Notes: generated by a model from the letters alone, not told the origin. DNA of 64,000 nucleotides from Pectobacterium carotovorum (GCF_900129615.1 NZ_FQWI01000013.1:28377-92376), one strand, 5' to 3'. Shown: positions 27,004-39,118, counted from the stretch's first letter. Made by a program: numbers and translations.

Positions 27004-27546
27004 CTACAGTCGCAGAAAGTTCTCACGGTAATAGGCCAGTTCCGCCAGGGATTCGCGAATGTCGTCCATCGCCTGATGCGTGCCTTGCTTCTTAAAGCCC
27101 GTCAGGATTTCCGGCTTCCAGCGTCGCGCCAGTTCTTTGAGTGTGCTGACATCCAGATAGCGATAGTGGAAGTAAGCTTCCAGCTCTGGCATATAGCGGA
27201 ACAGGAAGCGGCGATCCTGGCCGATGCTGTTGCCACAGATCGGCGATTTACCCGCTGGTACCCATTTTTGTAGAAACGCCAGCGTTTCCAACTCGGCAGC
27301 GCGTTCATCCGTGGTGCTGGCTTTGACGCGATCCGTCAGGCCGCTGGCACCGTGCGTACGCACATTCCAGTCATCCATCAGTGCCAGTTGGCTATCTGAC
27401 TGGTGCACCGCCATTACCGGTCCTTCGGCCAACACATTTAAGTTTGCATCCGTCACCAGCGTTGCGATCTCAATGATGCGATCGTGATCCGGGTTCAGAC
27501 CGGTCATCTCGAGATCGATCCAGATCAGGTTATTTTCATCTACCAT
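27004..27546 (-). CDS. orn: Oligoribonuclease
   Basis: 3'-to-5' exonuclease of the DEDDh class that degrades short RNA oligonucleotides, chiefly dinucleotides, to mononucleotides; essential in E. coli. It has 180 residues with the first acidic pair in WIDLEMTGL (residues 9-17), a second Asp region and the HxxxxD region at the C-terminus ([11 protein letters not shown]). It lies divergent from rsgA and beside the tRNA-Gly pair, as in E. coli. Confidence 0.97.
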   Translation of the reverse strand: MVDENNLIWIDLEMTGLNPDHDRIIEIATLVTDANLNVLAEGPVMAVHQSDSQLALMDDWNVRTHGASGLTDRVKASTTDERAAELETLAFLQKWVPAGKSPICGNSIGQDRRFLFRYMPELEAYFHYRYLDVSTLKELARRWKPEILTGFKKQGTHQAMDDIRESLAELAYYRENFLRL

Positions 27547-27610
27547 CGTGGGAATTCCTGTTGCATTGTGCCCTGTCGTCGAGGCAAGGATACCAGTATC
27601 AATCTCAATG

Positions 27611-27634
27611 CTGATACCGATAAGGTGGTATCAG
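27611..27634. promoter_or_regulatory. Hairpin in the orn-rsgA divergent region
   Basis: A perfect 8-bp inverted repeat (CTGATACC / GGTATCAG, 8-nt spacer) lies between the divergent orn and rsgA genes. A further copy of the GATACC motif, in GGATACCAG, occurs near 27590. It could be a regulatory site or an RNA hairpin; no regulator is indicated. Confidence 0.35.
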
Positions 27635-27729
27635 TTAATTAAAATCAAATAGGGTGTATTATAGTCTGTTCAAACGCGGCGAGCGACAATCCGCTGTCGT
27701 GAACGATAAATCGTCTTAAGTGAGGCTCA

Positions 27730-28779
27730 GTGAGCAAAAAGAAACTGTCGAAAGGTCAGCAGCGTCGGGTTAGCGCAAACCACCAGCGTCGCCTGAAAAA
27801 AACGGAAAGCAAAGTCGAATGGGAAGATAGCCAACTGGGCGATGCGCAGGAAGGTATTATCATCAGCCGATTCGGTATGCACGCCGATGTGGAAGCCACC
27901 GATGGCGTGGTGCACCGCTGCAACATTCGTCGGACCATTTCATCGCTGGTCACGGGCGACCGCGTCGTCTGGCGCCCCGGCCATGAATCACTCGCTGGCA
28001 TCAGCGGGATCGTGGAAGCCGTTCACCCTCGCCATTCCGTCCTGACTCGCCCCGACTATTACGATGGCATTAAACCGATCGCCGCCAATATCGATCAGAT
28101 CGTGATCGTTTCAGCGATCTTGCCTGAGCTGTCGCTGAACATTATCGATCGCTATCTGGTCGCCTGCGAAACGCTGGAGATAGATCCGCTGATCGTGCTG
28201 AACAAAATTGACCTGCTGGATGACAAATCCCGCCAGTTTGTTGATAAACAAATGGATATCTACCGCGCCCTCGACTATCGCGTGCTGATGGTTTCCAGCC
28301 ATACTCAACAGGGTATCCCTGAACTGGAGCAGGCACTCACTGACCGTATCAGTATTTTCGCCGGGCAGTCAGGTGTCGGGAAATCCAGCCTGCTTAATGC
28401 GCTGCTCGCACTGGGTGAAGAACGCATTCTGGTGAATGAGGTTTCTGATAACTCAGGATTGGGGCAACACACCACCACCGCCTCTCGGCTTTATCACTTC
28501 CCACACGGCGGCGACGTGATCGACTCACCGGGCGTACGGGAATTTGGTCTGTGGCATCTGGAGCCTGAACAGGTGACGAGTGGTTTCATTGAGTTACGTA
28601 AACACATCGGCTCGTGTAAGTTCCGCGACTGTAAACATGAAAACGATCCAGGCTGCGCGATCAATGCCGCACTTGCGCGCGGAGAGATTGCCACAGAGCG
28701 CTTTGATAACTATCACCGGATTCTGGAAAGCATGGCGCAAGTAAAAACGCGTAAAGGCTTTTCGGATACAGATAACTGA
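27730..28779 (+). CDS. rsgA: Ribosome small-subunit biogenesis GTPase RsgA
   Basis: Circularly permuted GTPase that matures the 30S subunit. It has 349 residues. An N-terminal OB fold is followed by the permuted G domain: NKIDLLDD (G4) comes before the P-loop [10 protein letters not shown] (G1, about residue 212) and then DSPGVREF (G3, about 259). The C-terminal zinc knuckle is [14 protein letters not shown]. The start is a GTG at 27730 behind GAGG, as often in this family. It is the first gene of the rsgA-psd-mscM run. Confidence 0.97.
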   Translation: MSKKKLSKGQQRRVSANHQRRLKKTESKVEWEDSQLGDAQEGIIISRFGMHADVEATDGVVHRCNIRRTISSLVTGDRVVWRPGHESLAGISGIVEAVHPRHSVLTRPDYYDGIKPIAANIDQIVIVSAILPELSLNIIDRYLVACETLEIDPLIVLNKIDLLDDKSRQFVDKQMDIYRALDYRVLMVSSHTQQGIPELEQALTDRISIFAGQSGVGKSSLLNALLALGEERILVNEVSDNSGLGQHTTTASRLYHFPHGGDVIDSPGVREFGLWHLEPEQVTSGFIELRKHIGSCKFRDCKHENDPGCAINAALARGEIATERFDNYHRILESMAQVKTRKGFSDTDN

Positions 28780-28926
28780 CATTTATCATAACCGTCGCTA
28801 CAATGCGCCCCCTTTGAGGATAAGTGAATCCGCTTATTCTCTCTGGGCTACCGCTGACAGCGCTAAGCTAAGCGTGTTCCCCAGAAAGCTTGTTTTATGG
28901 CGCACTATTAATCCAAGAGGCTCACA

Positions 28927-29955
28927 GTGCTGGATAATATCAAAATCAAATTACAGTATTGGCTTCCCAAGATCTGGCTGACCCGCTTAGCGGGCTGGGG
29001 AGCAAATAAGCGTGCGGGAAAACTCACCAAGCTGGTGATCGATCTGTTTGTCCGCCAATACAACGTCAACATGCAGGAAGCACAGCAGCCGGATACCGCC
29101 TCCTACCGCACGTTTAACGAATTTTTCGTTCGCCCGCTGCGCCCAGGCATTCGCCCTGTCGATCCTCATGCGCACCGTCTGGTGCAGCCTGCTGACGGTG
29201 TCCTGTCGCAGTTTGGCCCCATTACCGACGGCAAGCTGATTCAGGCGAAGAACCACGACTACACGCTGGAAGCGCTGCTGGCTGGCAACTATGTGATGGC
29301 CGATCTGTTCCGCGACGGCCTGTTTGCCACCATTTATCTTTCTCCACGTGATTATCACCGCCTCCACATGCCGTGCGATGGCGTGCTGCGCGAGATGATT
29401 TATGTGCCGGGTGACCTGTTCTCCGTCAATCTGCTGACGGCCGATAACGTGCCGAATCTGTTTGCACGTAACGAACGTGTCATCTGCCTGTTTGATACTG
29501 AATTCGGCCCAGTGGCACAGATTCTGGTCGGTGCAACCATTGTCGGCAGCATCGAAACCGTGTGGTCAGGCGTAGTGACGCCACCGCGTGAAGGCATCAT
29601 CAAGCGTTGGACTTACCCACAGGCGGGTGAAGAAGGTGCAGTCGTGCTGGCGAAAGGCGAGGAAATGGGTCGCTTCAAGCTGGGTTCAACCGTGATTAAC
29701 CTGTTTGCCGCAGGCAATAATCTCCAGTTTGCTGCACACCTGAATACGATGAGCGTGACGCGTATGGGCGAACCGTTTGCCGAAATCCGTCAGGATGAAC
29801 AAGCGCCCGTTGTTTTCCCGGAAGGAACCGAGTTGGAAGAAAACGATGCCGCACCATCGCCTGTCGCGGCAACGTCTGAGCCTGTTCAAGTTGAGGGACA
29901 ACATCCTGCAACTGATGCAGCCGGCCAGACGGGCCACAAACCCGACGCGCCGTAA
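28927..29955 (+). CDS. psd: Phosphatidylserine decarboxylase proenzyme
   Basis: Converts phosphatidylserine to phosphatidylethanolamine on the inner membrane. It has 342 residues, about 20 longer than the E. coli protein because of an acidic, Pro/Ala-rich C-terminal tail. The self-cleavage motif LGST is present with Ser at residue 254, from which the pyruvoyl cofactor forms. The start is a GTG at 28927. It lies 147 bp after rsgA and upstream of mscM, the same order as in E. coli. Confidence 0.97.
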   Translation: MLDNIKIKLQYWLPKIWLTRLAGWGANKRAGKLTKLVIDLFVRQYNVNMQEAQQPDTASYRTFNEFFVRPLRPGIRPVDPHAHRLVQPADGVLSQFGPITDGKLIQAKNHDYTLEALLAGNYVMADLFRDGLFATIYLSPRDYHRLHMPCDGVLREMIYVPGDLFSVNLLTADNVPNLFARNERVICLFDTEFGPVAQILVGATIVGSIETVWSGVVTPPREGIIKRWTYPQAGEEGAVVLAKGEEMGRFKLGSTVINLFAAGNNLQFAAHLNTMSVTRMGEPFAEIRQDEQAPVVFPEGTELEENDAAPSPVAATSEPVQVEGQHPATDAAGQTGHKPDAP

Positions 29956-30012
29956 AATAACGTCCGACTTTCGTCGCTTGTAAGAGTGTTGTTTGTAATA
30001 AAGGTAGCTAAC

Positions 30013-33000
30013 GTGCGTCTGATTCTGACTTTTCTTTTGGGATGTTTATTATCAACGGCTACGTTGGCTGCCACTGCGCCCAATGAGGCGCAGTTACGCC
30101 AGCAGCTACAGCAGGCGGAAGCCAACAAAGGTGCAGCCGATCAGGCGAAAATCGTTGAGGAATATCAGGCTGCACTGAACACCCTGCAGGATCGCAAAGA
30201 GTCACTGGAGCGCGCCACACAGTATCAGCGCGTTATCGATGATTTCCCCAAGCTAGTTCAGGAACTGCGCCGCCAGCTTAATGCCGAAGATGGCAAACCC
30301 TCGTCTATTTCAGAAAGTCTCTCTAGCAACGATCTCGAACAGCAGCTACTGCAAACCAGCAGCCAGCTGTTGGAACAGGCTCGCCAGCTCCAGCAAGAAC
30401 AGGATCGGCTGCGTGAAATCAGCGACTCACTGAGCCAGCTTCCGCAGCAGCAAACTGAAGCCAGCCGCATGCAAAGCGAGGCGGAACGCCGTATTCAGTC
30501 TCTCGGTACGCCTGCTACCCCGCTGGGGCAAGCGCAGCTCGTCGCGCTTCAAGCCGAATCCGCCCTGCGCAAAAGCCGGGTCGACGAGCTAGAACTGGCA
30601 CAGCTGTCAGCCAGCAATCGTCAGGAGCTGTCCCGGCTACGTGTCGAACTGTATAAAAAGCGCCACGATAGGCTGGATCTGCTGCAACAGGATTTACGCA
30701 GCAGACTCAACAATATGCGCCAGCGCGAAGCCGAACAGGCATTAGAGCGCACAGAGCTGCTCGCGGAACAAAGTGGCGATTTACCCAGCGTCATCAGCAA
30801 GCAGCTACAGGTTAACCGCGAGCTCTCCGTCGCGCTGAATCAACAAGCGCAGCGGATGGATCTTATCGCCTCTCAGCAGCGTCAGGCTGCCACGCACACC
30901 ATTCAGGTTCGTCAGGCGCTGAGCACCATTCGCGAGCAGGCACAATGGCTCGGCGTCTCACCGATATTGGGTGAAACGTTACGGGCACAGATAGCCCGCC
31001 TGCCGGAAATGCCCAAGCCCCAGTTGTTGGATAGCGACATGGCGCAGCTGCGCGTACAGCGCTTGCACTTTGAAGACCTGATCAACAAACCGCAAGATCT
31101 TGATAATGCCAAGCAGGATAACGGCGATCCGCTGACCAGCGCACAGCAGCGTATTCTGGCCGATCAGATGCGTACCCAGCGCGACCTGCTGACTTCACTG
31201 ATCTCCGGCTGCGATTCACAGATACTGGAACTGACCAAACTCAAAGTTGCCAATAACCAATTGGCGGATGCGCTAACCGAAACACGGGAAGCAGCCCATC
31301 GCGACCTGTTCTGGGTGGCGGATGTCGATCCCGTAACGTTCGCCTATCCGCTCAAACTGGTACAGGATCTGACGCGTCTGCTGTCACTGGATACGCTGAC
31401 GCAGCTGGGTAGCGCGCTGGTCATGATGGTGACCAGTCAGGAAACCGTGCTGCCGCTGCTGGGCGCACTGCTGCTGGTTGGCTTCAGTATCAGCTCACGT
31501 CGTCACTATCATGCGTTTATGGAGCGCGCCAGCAGCCGCGTCGGCAAAGTCACGCTCGATCACTTTATGCTGACGCTGCGTACCGTGTTCTGGTCCATCC
31601 TTACCGCCCTGCCGCTGCCGGTGCTCTGGGCCGCGTTGGGATACGGGCTGCAAAACGCCTGGCCTTACCCGATTGCTGTCGCCATCGGCGATAGCGTAAC
31701 CGCCACCGTGCCGTTGATGTGGCTGGTGATGATCAGCGCCTCATTCTCGCATCCGCAGGGGCTGTTCATTGTCCACTTCCGCTGGTCGCCGGAGCGCGTA
31801 GCCAGAGCGATGCGCTACTATCGTCTCTCCATCGCCTTTATCGTGCCGCTGATTATGGCGCTGATTACGTTCGATAAGCTCAACGATCGCGAGTTCTCTA
31901 GCACGCTCGGGCGGCTCTGCTTCATCTTGCTCTGTATGGCGTTGAGTTTGGTCACAACCGGATTAAAACGCGCAGGTATCCCGCTGTATCTGGATAAAGA
32001 AGGCTCGGGGGAAAACTCCGTTAACCGTGCGATGTGGAACATCCTGATCGCCATGCCGCTCGTTGCTGCGCTGGCCTCCTGCATCGGCTATCTGGCAACC
32101 GCACAGGCGCTGTTAGCCCGTCTGGAAACCTCCGTTTCTATCTGGTTCTTCCTGCTGGTGGTTTACCACATTATTCGCCGTTGGATGTTAATTCAGCGCC
32201 GCCGCATCGCCTTCGACCGCGCCAAACAGCGACGTTCGGAAATTCTGGCGCAGCGCGCCAAAGGTGAAGAAGACACGCCGTCTGCGTCGTCCCATGAAAG
32301 CAGTTCGGAAGCGGTGGAAGAACCCGTCGTCGATCTGGATGCCATCAGCGCCAAGTCCCTGCAGTTAGTACGCTCCATTCTGACGCTGATCGCACTGGTT
32401 TCCGTTATCGCACTATGGTCGGAAATTCATTCCGCCTTCGCATTTCTGGAAAATATCAGCCTGTGGGATGTCTCCAGCACGGTGAAGGGCGTGGAGAGCG
32501 TGCAGGCAATTACGCTAGGATCGGTACTGATCGCGATTTTGATCTTCATTATTACCGCACAGCTGGTACGTAACCTGCCCGCCCTGCTGGAACTGGCGAT
32601 CCTACAGCATCTGGATCTGTCGCCGGGCAGCGGGTACGCCATTACCACCATCAGCAAATATATTCTGATGCTGATCGGCTGCCTGATGGGCTTCTCGCTG
32701 ATCGGGATCGAATGGTCGAAACTGCAATGGCTGGTTGCTGCACTGGGTGTAGGGCTAGGGTTTGGTTTACAGGAGATCTTTGCCAACTTTATCTCCGGCC
32801 TGATCATCCTCTTCGAGAAACCGATCCGCATCGGCGATACGGTCACAATCCGCGATCTCACGGGTAGCGTCATGCGAATTAACACCCGCGCCACCACCAT
32901 TTCAGACTGGGATCGCAAAGAGATCATCGTGCCGAACAAGGCCTTTATCACCGAGCAGTTTATCAACTGGTCGCTGTCGGATTCAGTCACGCGTGTGGTG

Positions 33001-33336
33001 ATGACGGTGCCTGCTCCGGCGAACGCGAACAGTCAGGAAGTCACGGAACTGCTGATGGATGCAGTGAAGCGTTGTTCGCTGATTCTGGATACGCCAGAGC
33101 CCGAAGCCTTCCTCGTTGACCTGCAACAGGGGATTCAGATTTTCGAACTGCGCGTGTTCGCCGCCGAAATGGGGCACCGTATGCCGCTGCGCCACGAACT
33201 GCATCAGCTGATTCTGGAAAACTACCGCAAACACAATCTGGAGCTTCCTTTCCCACCGTTCCAGGTGAAAATGGACAATCTGTCGCGCAGTGGAAAAACG
33301 CTGACGCCGCGGCAGCGGACGCCGGGCAGTTTATAA
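30013..33336 (+). CDS. mscM: Miniconductance mechanosensitive channel MscM
   Basis: Large MscS-family channel that opens under membrane tension. It has about 1107 residues: signal peptide (VRLILTFLLGCLLSTATLA), a long periplasmic coiled-coil N-domain (about 25-460), eleven or so TM segments, and the conserved MscS pore and beta-domain at the C-terminus (LGFGLQEIFANFISGL, then GDTVTIRDLTG). A GTG at 30013 is chosen because it has an AAAGG site and matches the E. coli start (MRLI); an upstream in-frame GTG at 29986 is less likely. It follows psd by 57 bp. Confidence 0.93.
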   Translation: MRLILTFLLGCLLSTATLAATAPNEAQLRQQLQQAEANKGAADQAKIVEEYQAALNTLQDRKESLERATQYQRVIDDFPKLVQELRRQLNAEDGKPSSISESLSSNDLEQQLLQTSSQLLEQARQLQQEQDRLREISDSLSQLPQQQTEASRMQSEAERRIQSLGTPATPLGQAQLVALQAESALRKSRVDELELAQLSASNRQELSRLRVELYKKRHDRLDLLQQDLRSRLNNMRQREAEQALERTELLAEQSGDLPSVISKQLQVNRELSVALNQQAQRMDLIASQQRQAATHTIQVRQALSTIREQAQWLGVSPILGETLRAQIARLPEMPKPQLLDSDMAQLRVQRLHFEDLINKPQDLDNAKQDNGDPLTSAQQRILADQMRTQRDLLTSLISGCDSQILELTKLKVANNQLADALTETREAAHRDLFWVADVDPVTFAYPLKLVQDLTRLLSLDTLTQLGSALVMMVTSQETVLPLLGALLLVGFSISSRRHYHAFMERASSRVGKVTLDHFMLTLRTVFWSILTALPLPVLWAALGYGLQNAWPYPIAVAIGDSVTATVPLMWLVMISASFSHPQGLFIVHFRWSPERVARAMRYYRLSIAFIVPLIMALITFDKLNDREFSSTLGRLCFILLCMALSLVTTGLKRAGIPLYLDKEGSGENSVNRAMWNILIAMPLVAALASCIGYLATAQALLARLETSVSIWFFLLVVYHIIRRWMLIQRRRIAFDRAKQRRSEILAQRAKGEEDTPSASSHESSSEAVEEPVVDLDAISAKSLQLVRSILTLIALVSVIALWSEIHSAFAFLENISLWDVSSTVKGVESVQAITLGSVLIAILIFIITAQLVRNLPALLELAILQHLDLSPGSGYAITTISKYILMLIGCLMGFSLIGIEWSKLQWLVAALGVGLGFGLQEIFANFISGLIILFEKPIRIGDTVTIRDLTGSVMRINTRATTISDWDRKEIIVPNKAFITEQFINWSLSDSVTRVVMTVPAPANANSQEVTELLMDAVKRCSLILDTPEPEAFLVDLQQGIQIFELRVFAAEMGHRMPLRHELHQLILENYRKHNLELPFPPFQVKMDNLSRSGKTLTPRQRTPGSL

Positions 33337-33387
33337 GAAGGGAAAACGGGCGACGGCCAGATGTGGCACCGCCCGACTTAAAACGGA

Positions 33388-34365
33388 TTATGCGCGATCG
33401 ACGGAGAACGCGATCACATCACTCAGCCTCTCGGCATTCAGCGCCAGCATGATCAAACGATCCACACCTAACGCCACACCGGCACACTCCGGCAGACCGT
33501 GTTTCAGCGCCGCCAGCAGGTTTTCATCAATCGGCTGCTGTGGCAAATCACGCGCGGCACGTTTGCGGTTATCCTGCTCAAAGCGCTGACGTTGCTCATC
33601 GGCATCGGTCAATTCACGGAAGCCGTTCGCCAGCTCGATCCCCTTGAAATAGACTTCAAAACGTTCGGCGACGCGATGGTCTTCCGAACTGATCTCAGCC
33701 AGCGAGGCCTGCGTTGCCGGGAAATGGTAGACAAACGCGGGTTTGTCACGCCCGATATGCGGCTCAACGCCAAAGGTGAACAGCATCTGCACCAGCGAAT
33801 CGCGATCGTCTTCACGGCAGGCGATATCGCCCAGCCCGAGTTTTTCTGCCGCTTCGCGCAGTTGCGCTTTATCAACAGACAGAGGGTCGATCTCCAGATG
33901 GCGTAAAAACGCCTGCTGATAGGAGAGCATTTCCGCGCTTTCACAATCCAGAACCTGCTGCAACAGGTCATCGACCTCATTCATCAGGCGGTACATATCA
34001 TAGTGAGGGCGATACCATTCCAGCATCGTGAATTCTGGGTTGTGGTGTCGGCCTGATTCTTCATTGCGGAAACTGCGGCACAGCTGAAATATTGGTCCAC
34101 TGCCAGCAGCCAGCAGGCGCTTCATGTGGTATTCCGGGCTGGTCATCAAATACAGCGTCATGCCATCCGCAGCACCAGGGCCAACGAAGCGGGTCTGGAA
34201 CGGGTATAAGAAAACATCCGTTACCGTAGCCTGACTCATCGCGGGCGTTTCGACCTCCAGTACACCACGATCGGTGAAGAAACGTCGGACAGCAGCAATG
34301 ATCGACGCTCGTTTCAACAAATTAGCGACAGAAGCACTAGGTTGCCAACTTGTCGTCTCGCTCAT
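33388..34365 (-). CDS. epmA: EF-P (R)-beta-lysine ligase EpmA
   Basis: Class II lysyl-tRNA-synthetase paralogue that attaches (R)-beta-lysine to Lys34 of elongation factor P. It has 325 residues. It keeps the aminoacyl-tRNA-synthetase catalytic fold (motif 2 near [19 protein letters not shown], motif 3 near GVALGVDRL) but lacks the anticodon-binding domain of LysS, as the family does. It lies convergent with mscM and divergent from frdA. Its substrate protein EF-P and partner EpmB are both encoded in this window. Confidence 0.96.
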   Translation of the reverse strand: MSETTSWQPSASVANLLKRASIIAAVRRFFTDRGVLEVETPAMSQATVTDVFLYPFQTRFVGPGAADGMTLYLMTSPEYHMKRLLAAGSGPIFQLCRSFRNEESGRHHNPEFTMLEWYRPHYDMYRLMNEVDDLLQQVLDCESAEMLSYQQAFLRHLEIDPLSVDKAQLREAAEKLGLGDIACREDDRDSLVQMLFTFGVEPHIGRDKPAFVYHFPATQASLAEISSEDHRVAERFEVYFKGIELANGFRELTDADEQRQRFEQDNRKRAARDLPQQPIDENLLAALKHGLPECAGVALGVDRLIMLALNAERLSDVIAFSVDRA

Positions 34366-34839
34366 GGTTCTTACTCCAAAGTCAAACAGGGGGTGCAGTC
34401 TACCCGCATCAGCCCAAATTTCCAGCAGAAAAAAGGCCAGACGCGCTTTTCAGCAACGCATGATCTACCCTCTAAGAAGGCGCGGTCAGGATAGCAGCCG
34501 TCAATTATATCCAGTGGATCATTTTCTTATATCCACCTCAAAAGGGTTATTAAAGAAATAAAAGCATTATTTCCCCCTAAATAAGCCTTTCGATCACGTT
34601 TTTATCAATAAATACACGACCTGCTGAAAAAACCACAAAATGCAGGATCACATCAAATTTCATCTACCCATAATTCGGTATAATCATTCCCACACAAAAA
34701 TTATAGGTTTATCTATTCTTTATACATCTATCACATAATTTTTAGCGGGTTTGATATTAAGCTCGGATATAAAGACAGAAACGAATAGATATTATTTTTT
34801 TATTTTAACTTAATTAACTTAAGTAACTGGAGGAATGCA
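34366..34839. other. epmA-frdA divergent intergenic region
   Basis: 474 bp, AT-rich, without a gene. It must hold the epmA promoter at its left end and the frd promoter at its right. A candidate frd promoter is listed separately. Confidence 0.6.
34643..34684 (+). promoter_or_regulatory. Candidate frdABCD promoter with FNR-like half-site
   Basis: A perfect TATAAT (34679-34684) lacks a good -35 hexamer. Instead an ATCAA half-site (34652-34656, in CAGGATCACATCAA) lies about 41.5 bp upstream of the expected start site, the usual FNR class II position. The other half-site is poor, so FNR binding is an inference from position and from the known anaerobic control of frd. Confidence 0.4.
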
Positions 34840-36636
34840 TTGCAAACCTTTAATGCCGATTTAGCCATTATCGGGGCCGGAGGTGCTGGCCTACGAGCAG
34901 CAATTGCTGCCGCGGAAGCTAACCCTCAACTGAAAATTGCGCTGATCTCAAAAGTCTACCCAATGCGTAGCCATACCGTGGCGGCAGAAGGTGGGTCAGC
35001 AGCAGTGACTCAGGAACACGATAGCTTCGATTATCACTTCAACGACACCGTTTCCGGTGGCGACTGGCTATGTGAACAAGACGTTGTTGAGCACTTCGTC
35101 AAACAGTGCCCCGAAGAGATGATTCAACTGGAACAGTGGGGCTGCCCCTGGAGCCGTAAACCGGATGGTTCTGTCAACGTGCGTCGCTTTGGCGGAATGA
35201 AGATCGAACGCACTTGGTTTGCCGCCGATAAGACCGGCTTCCACATGCTACATACCCTGTTCCAAACCTCCCTTAAATATCCGCAAATTCAACGTTTCGA
35301 CGAGCACTTTGTCCTCGACGTTCTGGTCGATGACGGCCAGGCGCGTGGTCTCGTTGCCATCAATATGATGGAAGGTTCGCTGATTCAGATCCGCGCTAAC
35401 GCCGTGGTGCTGGCGACAGGCGGCGCAGGTCGCGTGTACCGTTACAACACCAACGGCGGCATCGTCACGGGTGATGGCATGGGCATGGCATTCCGCCACG
35501 GCGTTCCGCTGCGTGATATGGAATTCGTTCAATATCATCCGACCGGTTTGCCCGGCTCCGGTATCCTGATGACCGAAGGCTGTCGCGGCGAAGGCGGCAT
35601 CATGGTCAACAAAGACGGCTACCGTTACCTGCAAGACTACGGCATGGGCCCGGAAACGCCGCTCGGCGAACCGAAAAACAAATACATGGAGCTGGGGCCG
35701 CGCGATAAAGTCTCGCAGGCGTTCTGGCATGAATGGCGTGCAGGCCGCACCGTCTCAACCCCGTTGGGCGACGTGGTTTACCTCGATCTGCGCCACCTCG
35801 GCGAGAAGAAGCTTCTGGAACGTCTGCCGTTCATCTGTGAACTGGCAAAAGCCTATGTCGGCGTCGATCCAGTGAAAGAGCCGATTCCTATCCGTCCTAC
35901 CGCGCACTATACGATGGGCGGCATTGAAACCGATCAAAACTGCGAAACCCGCATCAAAGGTCTATTTGCCGTCGGCGAATGTTCCTCGGTTGGCCTGCAC
36001 GGTGCGAACCGTCTCGGTTCCAACTCGCTGGCCGAATTGGTGGTCTTCGGTCGCGTTGCGGGTGAGCATGCCGTACAGCGCGCACAGGCGGCGGCACCGG
36101 CCAACGGCACGGCGCTGGATGCACAGACGCGCGACATCGAACAGCGTCTGCATGACCTGATGAATCAGGAAGGCACCGAAAGCTGGGCGAAAATCCGCGA
36201 CGAAATGGGCATGTCGATGGAAGAAGGCTGTGGTATTTACCGCACCACTGATCTGATGCAGAAAACCGTCGATAAGATGGCAGAGCTGAAAGAACGCTTC
36301 AAACGCGTGAAAATCACCGACCGCTCCAGCGTGTTCAACACCGACCTGCTGTACACCGTTGAGCTGGGCCATAGCCTGGATGTGGCGGAATGTATGGCGC
36401 ACTCGGCGATCAACCGTAAAGAATCCCGCGGCGCACACCAGCGTCTGGATGAAGGTTGCACCGAGCGTGATGACGTTAACTTCCTGAAGCATACGCTGGC
36501 GTTCTATAACCCGGAAGGCGCACCTCATCTGGAGTATAGCGATGTGAAGATTACCAAACTTCCACCGGCCAAACGCGTATACGGTGCAGAAGGTGATACG
36601 CAGGAAGGCAGCAAGAAGGAGCAGGCGAATGGCTGA
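34840..36636 (+). CDS. frdA: Fumarate reductase flavoprotein subunit
   Basis: Catalytic subunit of anaerobic fumarate respiration: reduces fumarate to succinate on the cytosolic face. It has 598 residues. The FAD Rossmann motif GAGGAGLRA lies near residues 12-20, the covalent-FAD histidine at H45 in [11 protein letters not shown], and the dicarboxylate site around [21 protein letters not shown]. The start is a TTG at 34840 following GGAGGAA; an ATG at 34835 is out of frame. The frdB ATG overlaps its stop by 8 nt. It is first of the four-gene frd operon. Confidence 0.97.
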   Translation: MQTFNADLAIIGAGGAGLRAAIAAAEANPQLKIALISKVYPMRSHTVAAEGGSAAVTQEHDSFDYHFNDTVSGGDWLCEQDVVEHFVKQCPEEMIQLEQWGCPWSRKPDGSVNVRRFGGMKIERTWFAADKTGFHMLHTLFQTSLKYPQIQRFDEHFVLDVLVDDGQARGLVAINMMEGSLIQIRANAVVLATGGAGRVYRYNTNGGIVTGDGMGMAFRHGVPLRDMEFVQYHPTGLPGSGILMTEGCRGEGGIMVNKDGYRYLQDYGMGPETPLGEPKNKYMELGPRDKVSQAFWHEWRAGRTVSTPLGDVVYLDLRHLGEKKLLERLPFICELAKAYVGVDPVKEPIPIRPTAHYTMGGIETDQNCETRIKGLFAVGECSSVGLHGANRLGSNSLAELVVFGRVAGEHAVQRAQAAAPANGTALDAQTRDIEQRLHDLMNQEGTESWAKIRDEMGMSMEEGCGIYRTTDLMQKTVDKMAELKERFKRVKITDRSSVFNTDLLYTVELGHSLDVAECMAHSAINRKESRGAHQRLDEGCTERDDVNFLKHTLAFYNPEGAPHLEYSDVKITKLPPAKRVYGAEGDTQEGSKKEQANG

Positions 36637-37366
36637 GATGATCAAAACCCTGAAAATGGAAGTCATGCGCTATAACCCTGAGCAGGACAACGAACCGTAT
36701 TTTGAGACGTTCGATGTCCCGTACAACACGCAGACATCCCTGCTGGATGCGCTGGGTTATATCAAAGATAACCTGGCACCGGACCTCTCCTACCGCTGGT
36801 CCTGCCGTATGGCGATCTGTGGTTCCTGCGGCATGATGGTGAATAACGTCCCTAAACTGGCCTGTAAAACCTTTCTGCGTGAATACACGAACGGTCTGAA
36901 GGTCGAAGCGCTGGGCAACTTCCCCATCGAGCGCGATTTAGTGGTCGATATGACCCACTTTATCGAGAGTCTGGAAGCCATCAAGCCATATATCATCGGC
37001 AACGATCGTAAACCGGCTGACGGCCCGAACAAACAGACTCCGGCGCAAATGGCGAAGTATCACCAGTTCTCCGGCTGTATTAACTGTGGTCTGTGCTATG
37101 CGGCATGCCCGCAGTTCGGCCTGAACCCTGAGTTCATCGGCCCGGCGGCAATTACGCTGGCGCACCGTTATAACCTAGACAACCGCGATCATGGCAAGAA
37201 AGAGCGTATGGCGCAGTTGAACGGGAATAATGGCGTCTGGACCTGTACGTTTGTGGGCTACTGCTCAGAAGTGTGTCCGAAGCACGTCGACCCTGCCGCA
37301 GCTATTCAGCAAGGCAAAGTCGAAAGTGCGAAAGACTTCATGATCGCGATGCTGAAACCACAATAA
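36629..37366 (+). CDS. frdB: Fumarate reductase iron-sulfur subunit
   Basis: Electron-transfer subunit of the fumarate reductase complex, 245 residues. The [2Fe-2S] ligands are in [10 protein letters not shown] and a later Cys; the [4Fe-4S] and [3Fe-4S] ligands are in [12 protein letters not shown] and [10 protein letters not shown]. The ATG at 36629 (MAEMIKTL) matches the family start and overlaps the frdA stop by 8 nt. Longer frames from further upstream lie within frdA and are not used. Confidence 0.97.
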   Translation: MAEMIKTLKMEVMRYNPEQDNEPYFETFDVPYNTQTSLLDALGYIKDNLAPDLSYRWSCRMAICGSCGMMVNNVPKLACKTFLREYTNGLKVEALGNFPIERDLVVDMTHFIESLEAIKPYIIGNDRKPADGPNKQTPAQMAKYHQFSGCINCGLCYAACPQFGLNPEFIGPAAITLAHRYNLDNRDHGKKERMAQLNGNNGVWTCTFVGYCSEVCPKHVDPAAAIQQGKVESAKDFMIAMLKPQ

Positions 37367-37379
37367 GGGAGGGACAATG

Positions 37380-38146
<767 letters not shown>

Positions 38147-38174
38147 ATACAGCGCTATAAATGTAATGCTTAAT

Positions 38175-38206
38175 GGCCTGCACAATATTGCAGGCCGTTT
38201 TATTTT
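38175..38206 (+). terminator. frd operon terminator
   Basis: A perfect 8-bp stem (GGCCTGCA / TGCAGGCC) with a 6-nt loop is followed by GTTTTATTTT. It lies 28 bp after the frdD stop. Confidence 0.85.
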
Positions 38207-38267
38207 CCCCACCTGACCACATCCATCGTCTACACTGGAACAGAGATGAAAACGATGAGATGTCAAT

Positions 38268-38852
38268 ATGATGCCCTTTAACGCTATTCGCTTTAACACC
38301 ACGTTATTCAAAAACCTTCTCTTCAAAATCAGACGATGCGGGAAAACGTGCATTGCCGCGCTGGTCGCACTCTTTTCTGTTGCCTGTAGCGTGACGCCGC
38401 CCGATAACGTCACCGTCGTGGAAAATTTTGACGTTAATCGCTACCTCGGCACATGGTATGAGATCGCCCGCCTCGACCACCGCTTTGAACGCAATATGGA
38501 ACGTGTGACGGCAACCTACAGCCCGCGGGATGACGGCGGCATCAAGGTGATCAATCGTGGCTTTAACGTCGAAAAACAGGAATGGAAAGAAAGCATCGGG
38601 AAAGCGTATTTCACGGGTTCACCTCAGCGGGGCGCACTAAAAGTGTCGTTCTTCGGGCCGTTCTATGGCGGTTACAACATTATTGAACTGGACGACGACT
38701 ACCGCTACGCCCTGATTTGCGGGCCGAACCGTGATTACCTGTGGATTCTCTCACGCACGCCAACGTTGGATGCGGCGACACGCGAAAAACTGGTCGCCAC
38801 AGCCAAACGCTACGGCTTCCCGACAGAGGCACTTATCTGGGTCAATCAGTAA
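38268..38852 (+). CDS. blc: Outer-membrane lipocalin Blc
   Basis: Bacterial lipocalin, an outer-membrane lipoprotein thought to bind fatty acids or lysophospholipids. It has 194 residues. The lipobox SVAC puts the acylated cysteine near residue 40, after an unusually long n-region. The lipocalin motifs are present: YLGTWYEIARLDHRFER near residue 60 and FFGPFYGGYNI. It follows frdD, as in E. coli. Its 3' end overlaps the truncated DUF486 gene by 7 bp, tail to tail. Confidence 0.94.
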   Translation: MMPFNAIRFNTTLFKNLLFKIRRCGKTCIAALVALFSVACSVTPPDNVTVVENFDVNRYLGTWYEIARLDHRFERNMERVTATYSPRDDGGIKVINRGFNVEKQEWKESIGKAYFTGSPQRGALKVSFFGPFYGGYNIIELDDDYRYALICGPNRDYLWILSRTPTLDAATREKLVATAKRYGFPTEALIWVNQ

Positions 38853-39118
38853 TCGGAGCATATCGACCGCAACAATGGGATAAATACGGAAAGGCTGATC
38901 ACTTCCTGCAATATTTTCAATTGGCCGGCAGAGGCAACCTGATAACCAATCCGATTTGCTGGCACCTGCAAGAGGTATTCAAATAATGCGATCCCCCAAC
39001 CGATCAACGCAGCAATTATCCAGGTTCGGCCACTGAAATAGCGTAGATGCCCATACCAGGCAAACGTCATAAATATATTACTCAACGTCAGCATGCCGGC
39101 AGTAATGAAAAGAGGCAA
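38846..39118 (-). pseudogene. Truncated DUF486 (DMT-family) membrane protein
   Basis: 90 residues beginning MPLFITAGMLTLSNIFMTFAW, with the segment GIALFEYLLQVPANRIGY. This is the DUF486/COG3169 pattern of a small DMT-superfamily membrane protein that normally has about 115 residues. Here the frame stops after three membrane segments (VISLSVFIPLLRSICSDY), and the expected fourth helix is missing; the remaining DNA is the end of blc. The start is a TTG at 39118 behind GAGAGG. In E. coli this slot holds sugE, a different small exporter. Whether it still works is unclear. Confidence 0.7.

Noticed and set aside
33337..33387. Terminator between mscM and epmA
   Set aside because: A GC-rich imperfect stem (CGGGCG ... 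CGCCCG) is present, but pairing is short and no U-run follows on either strand.
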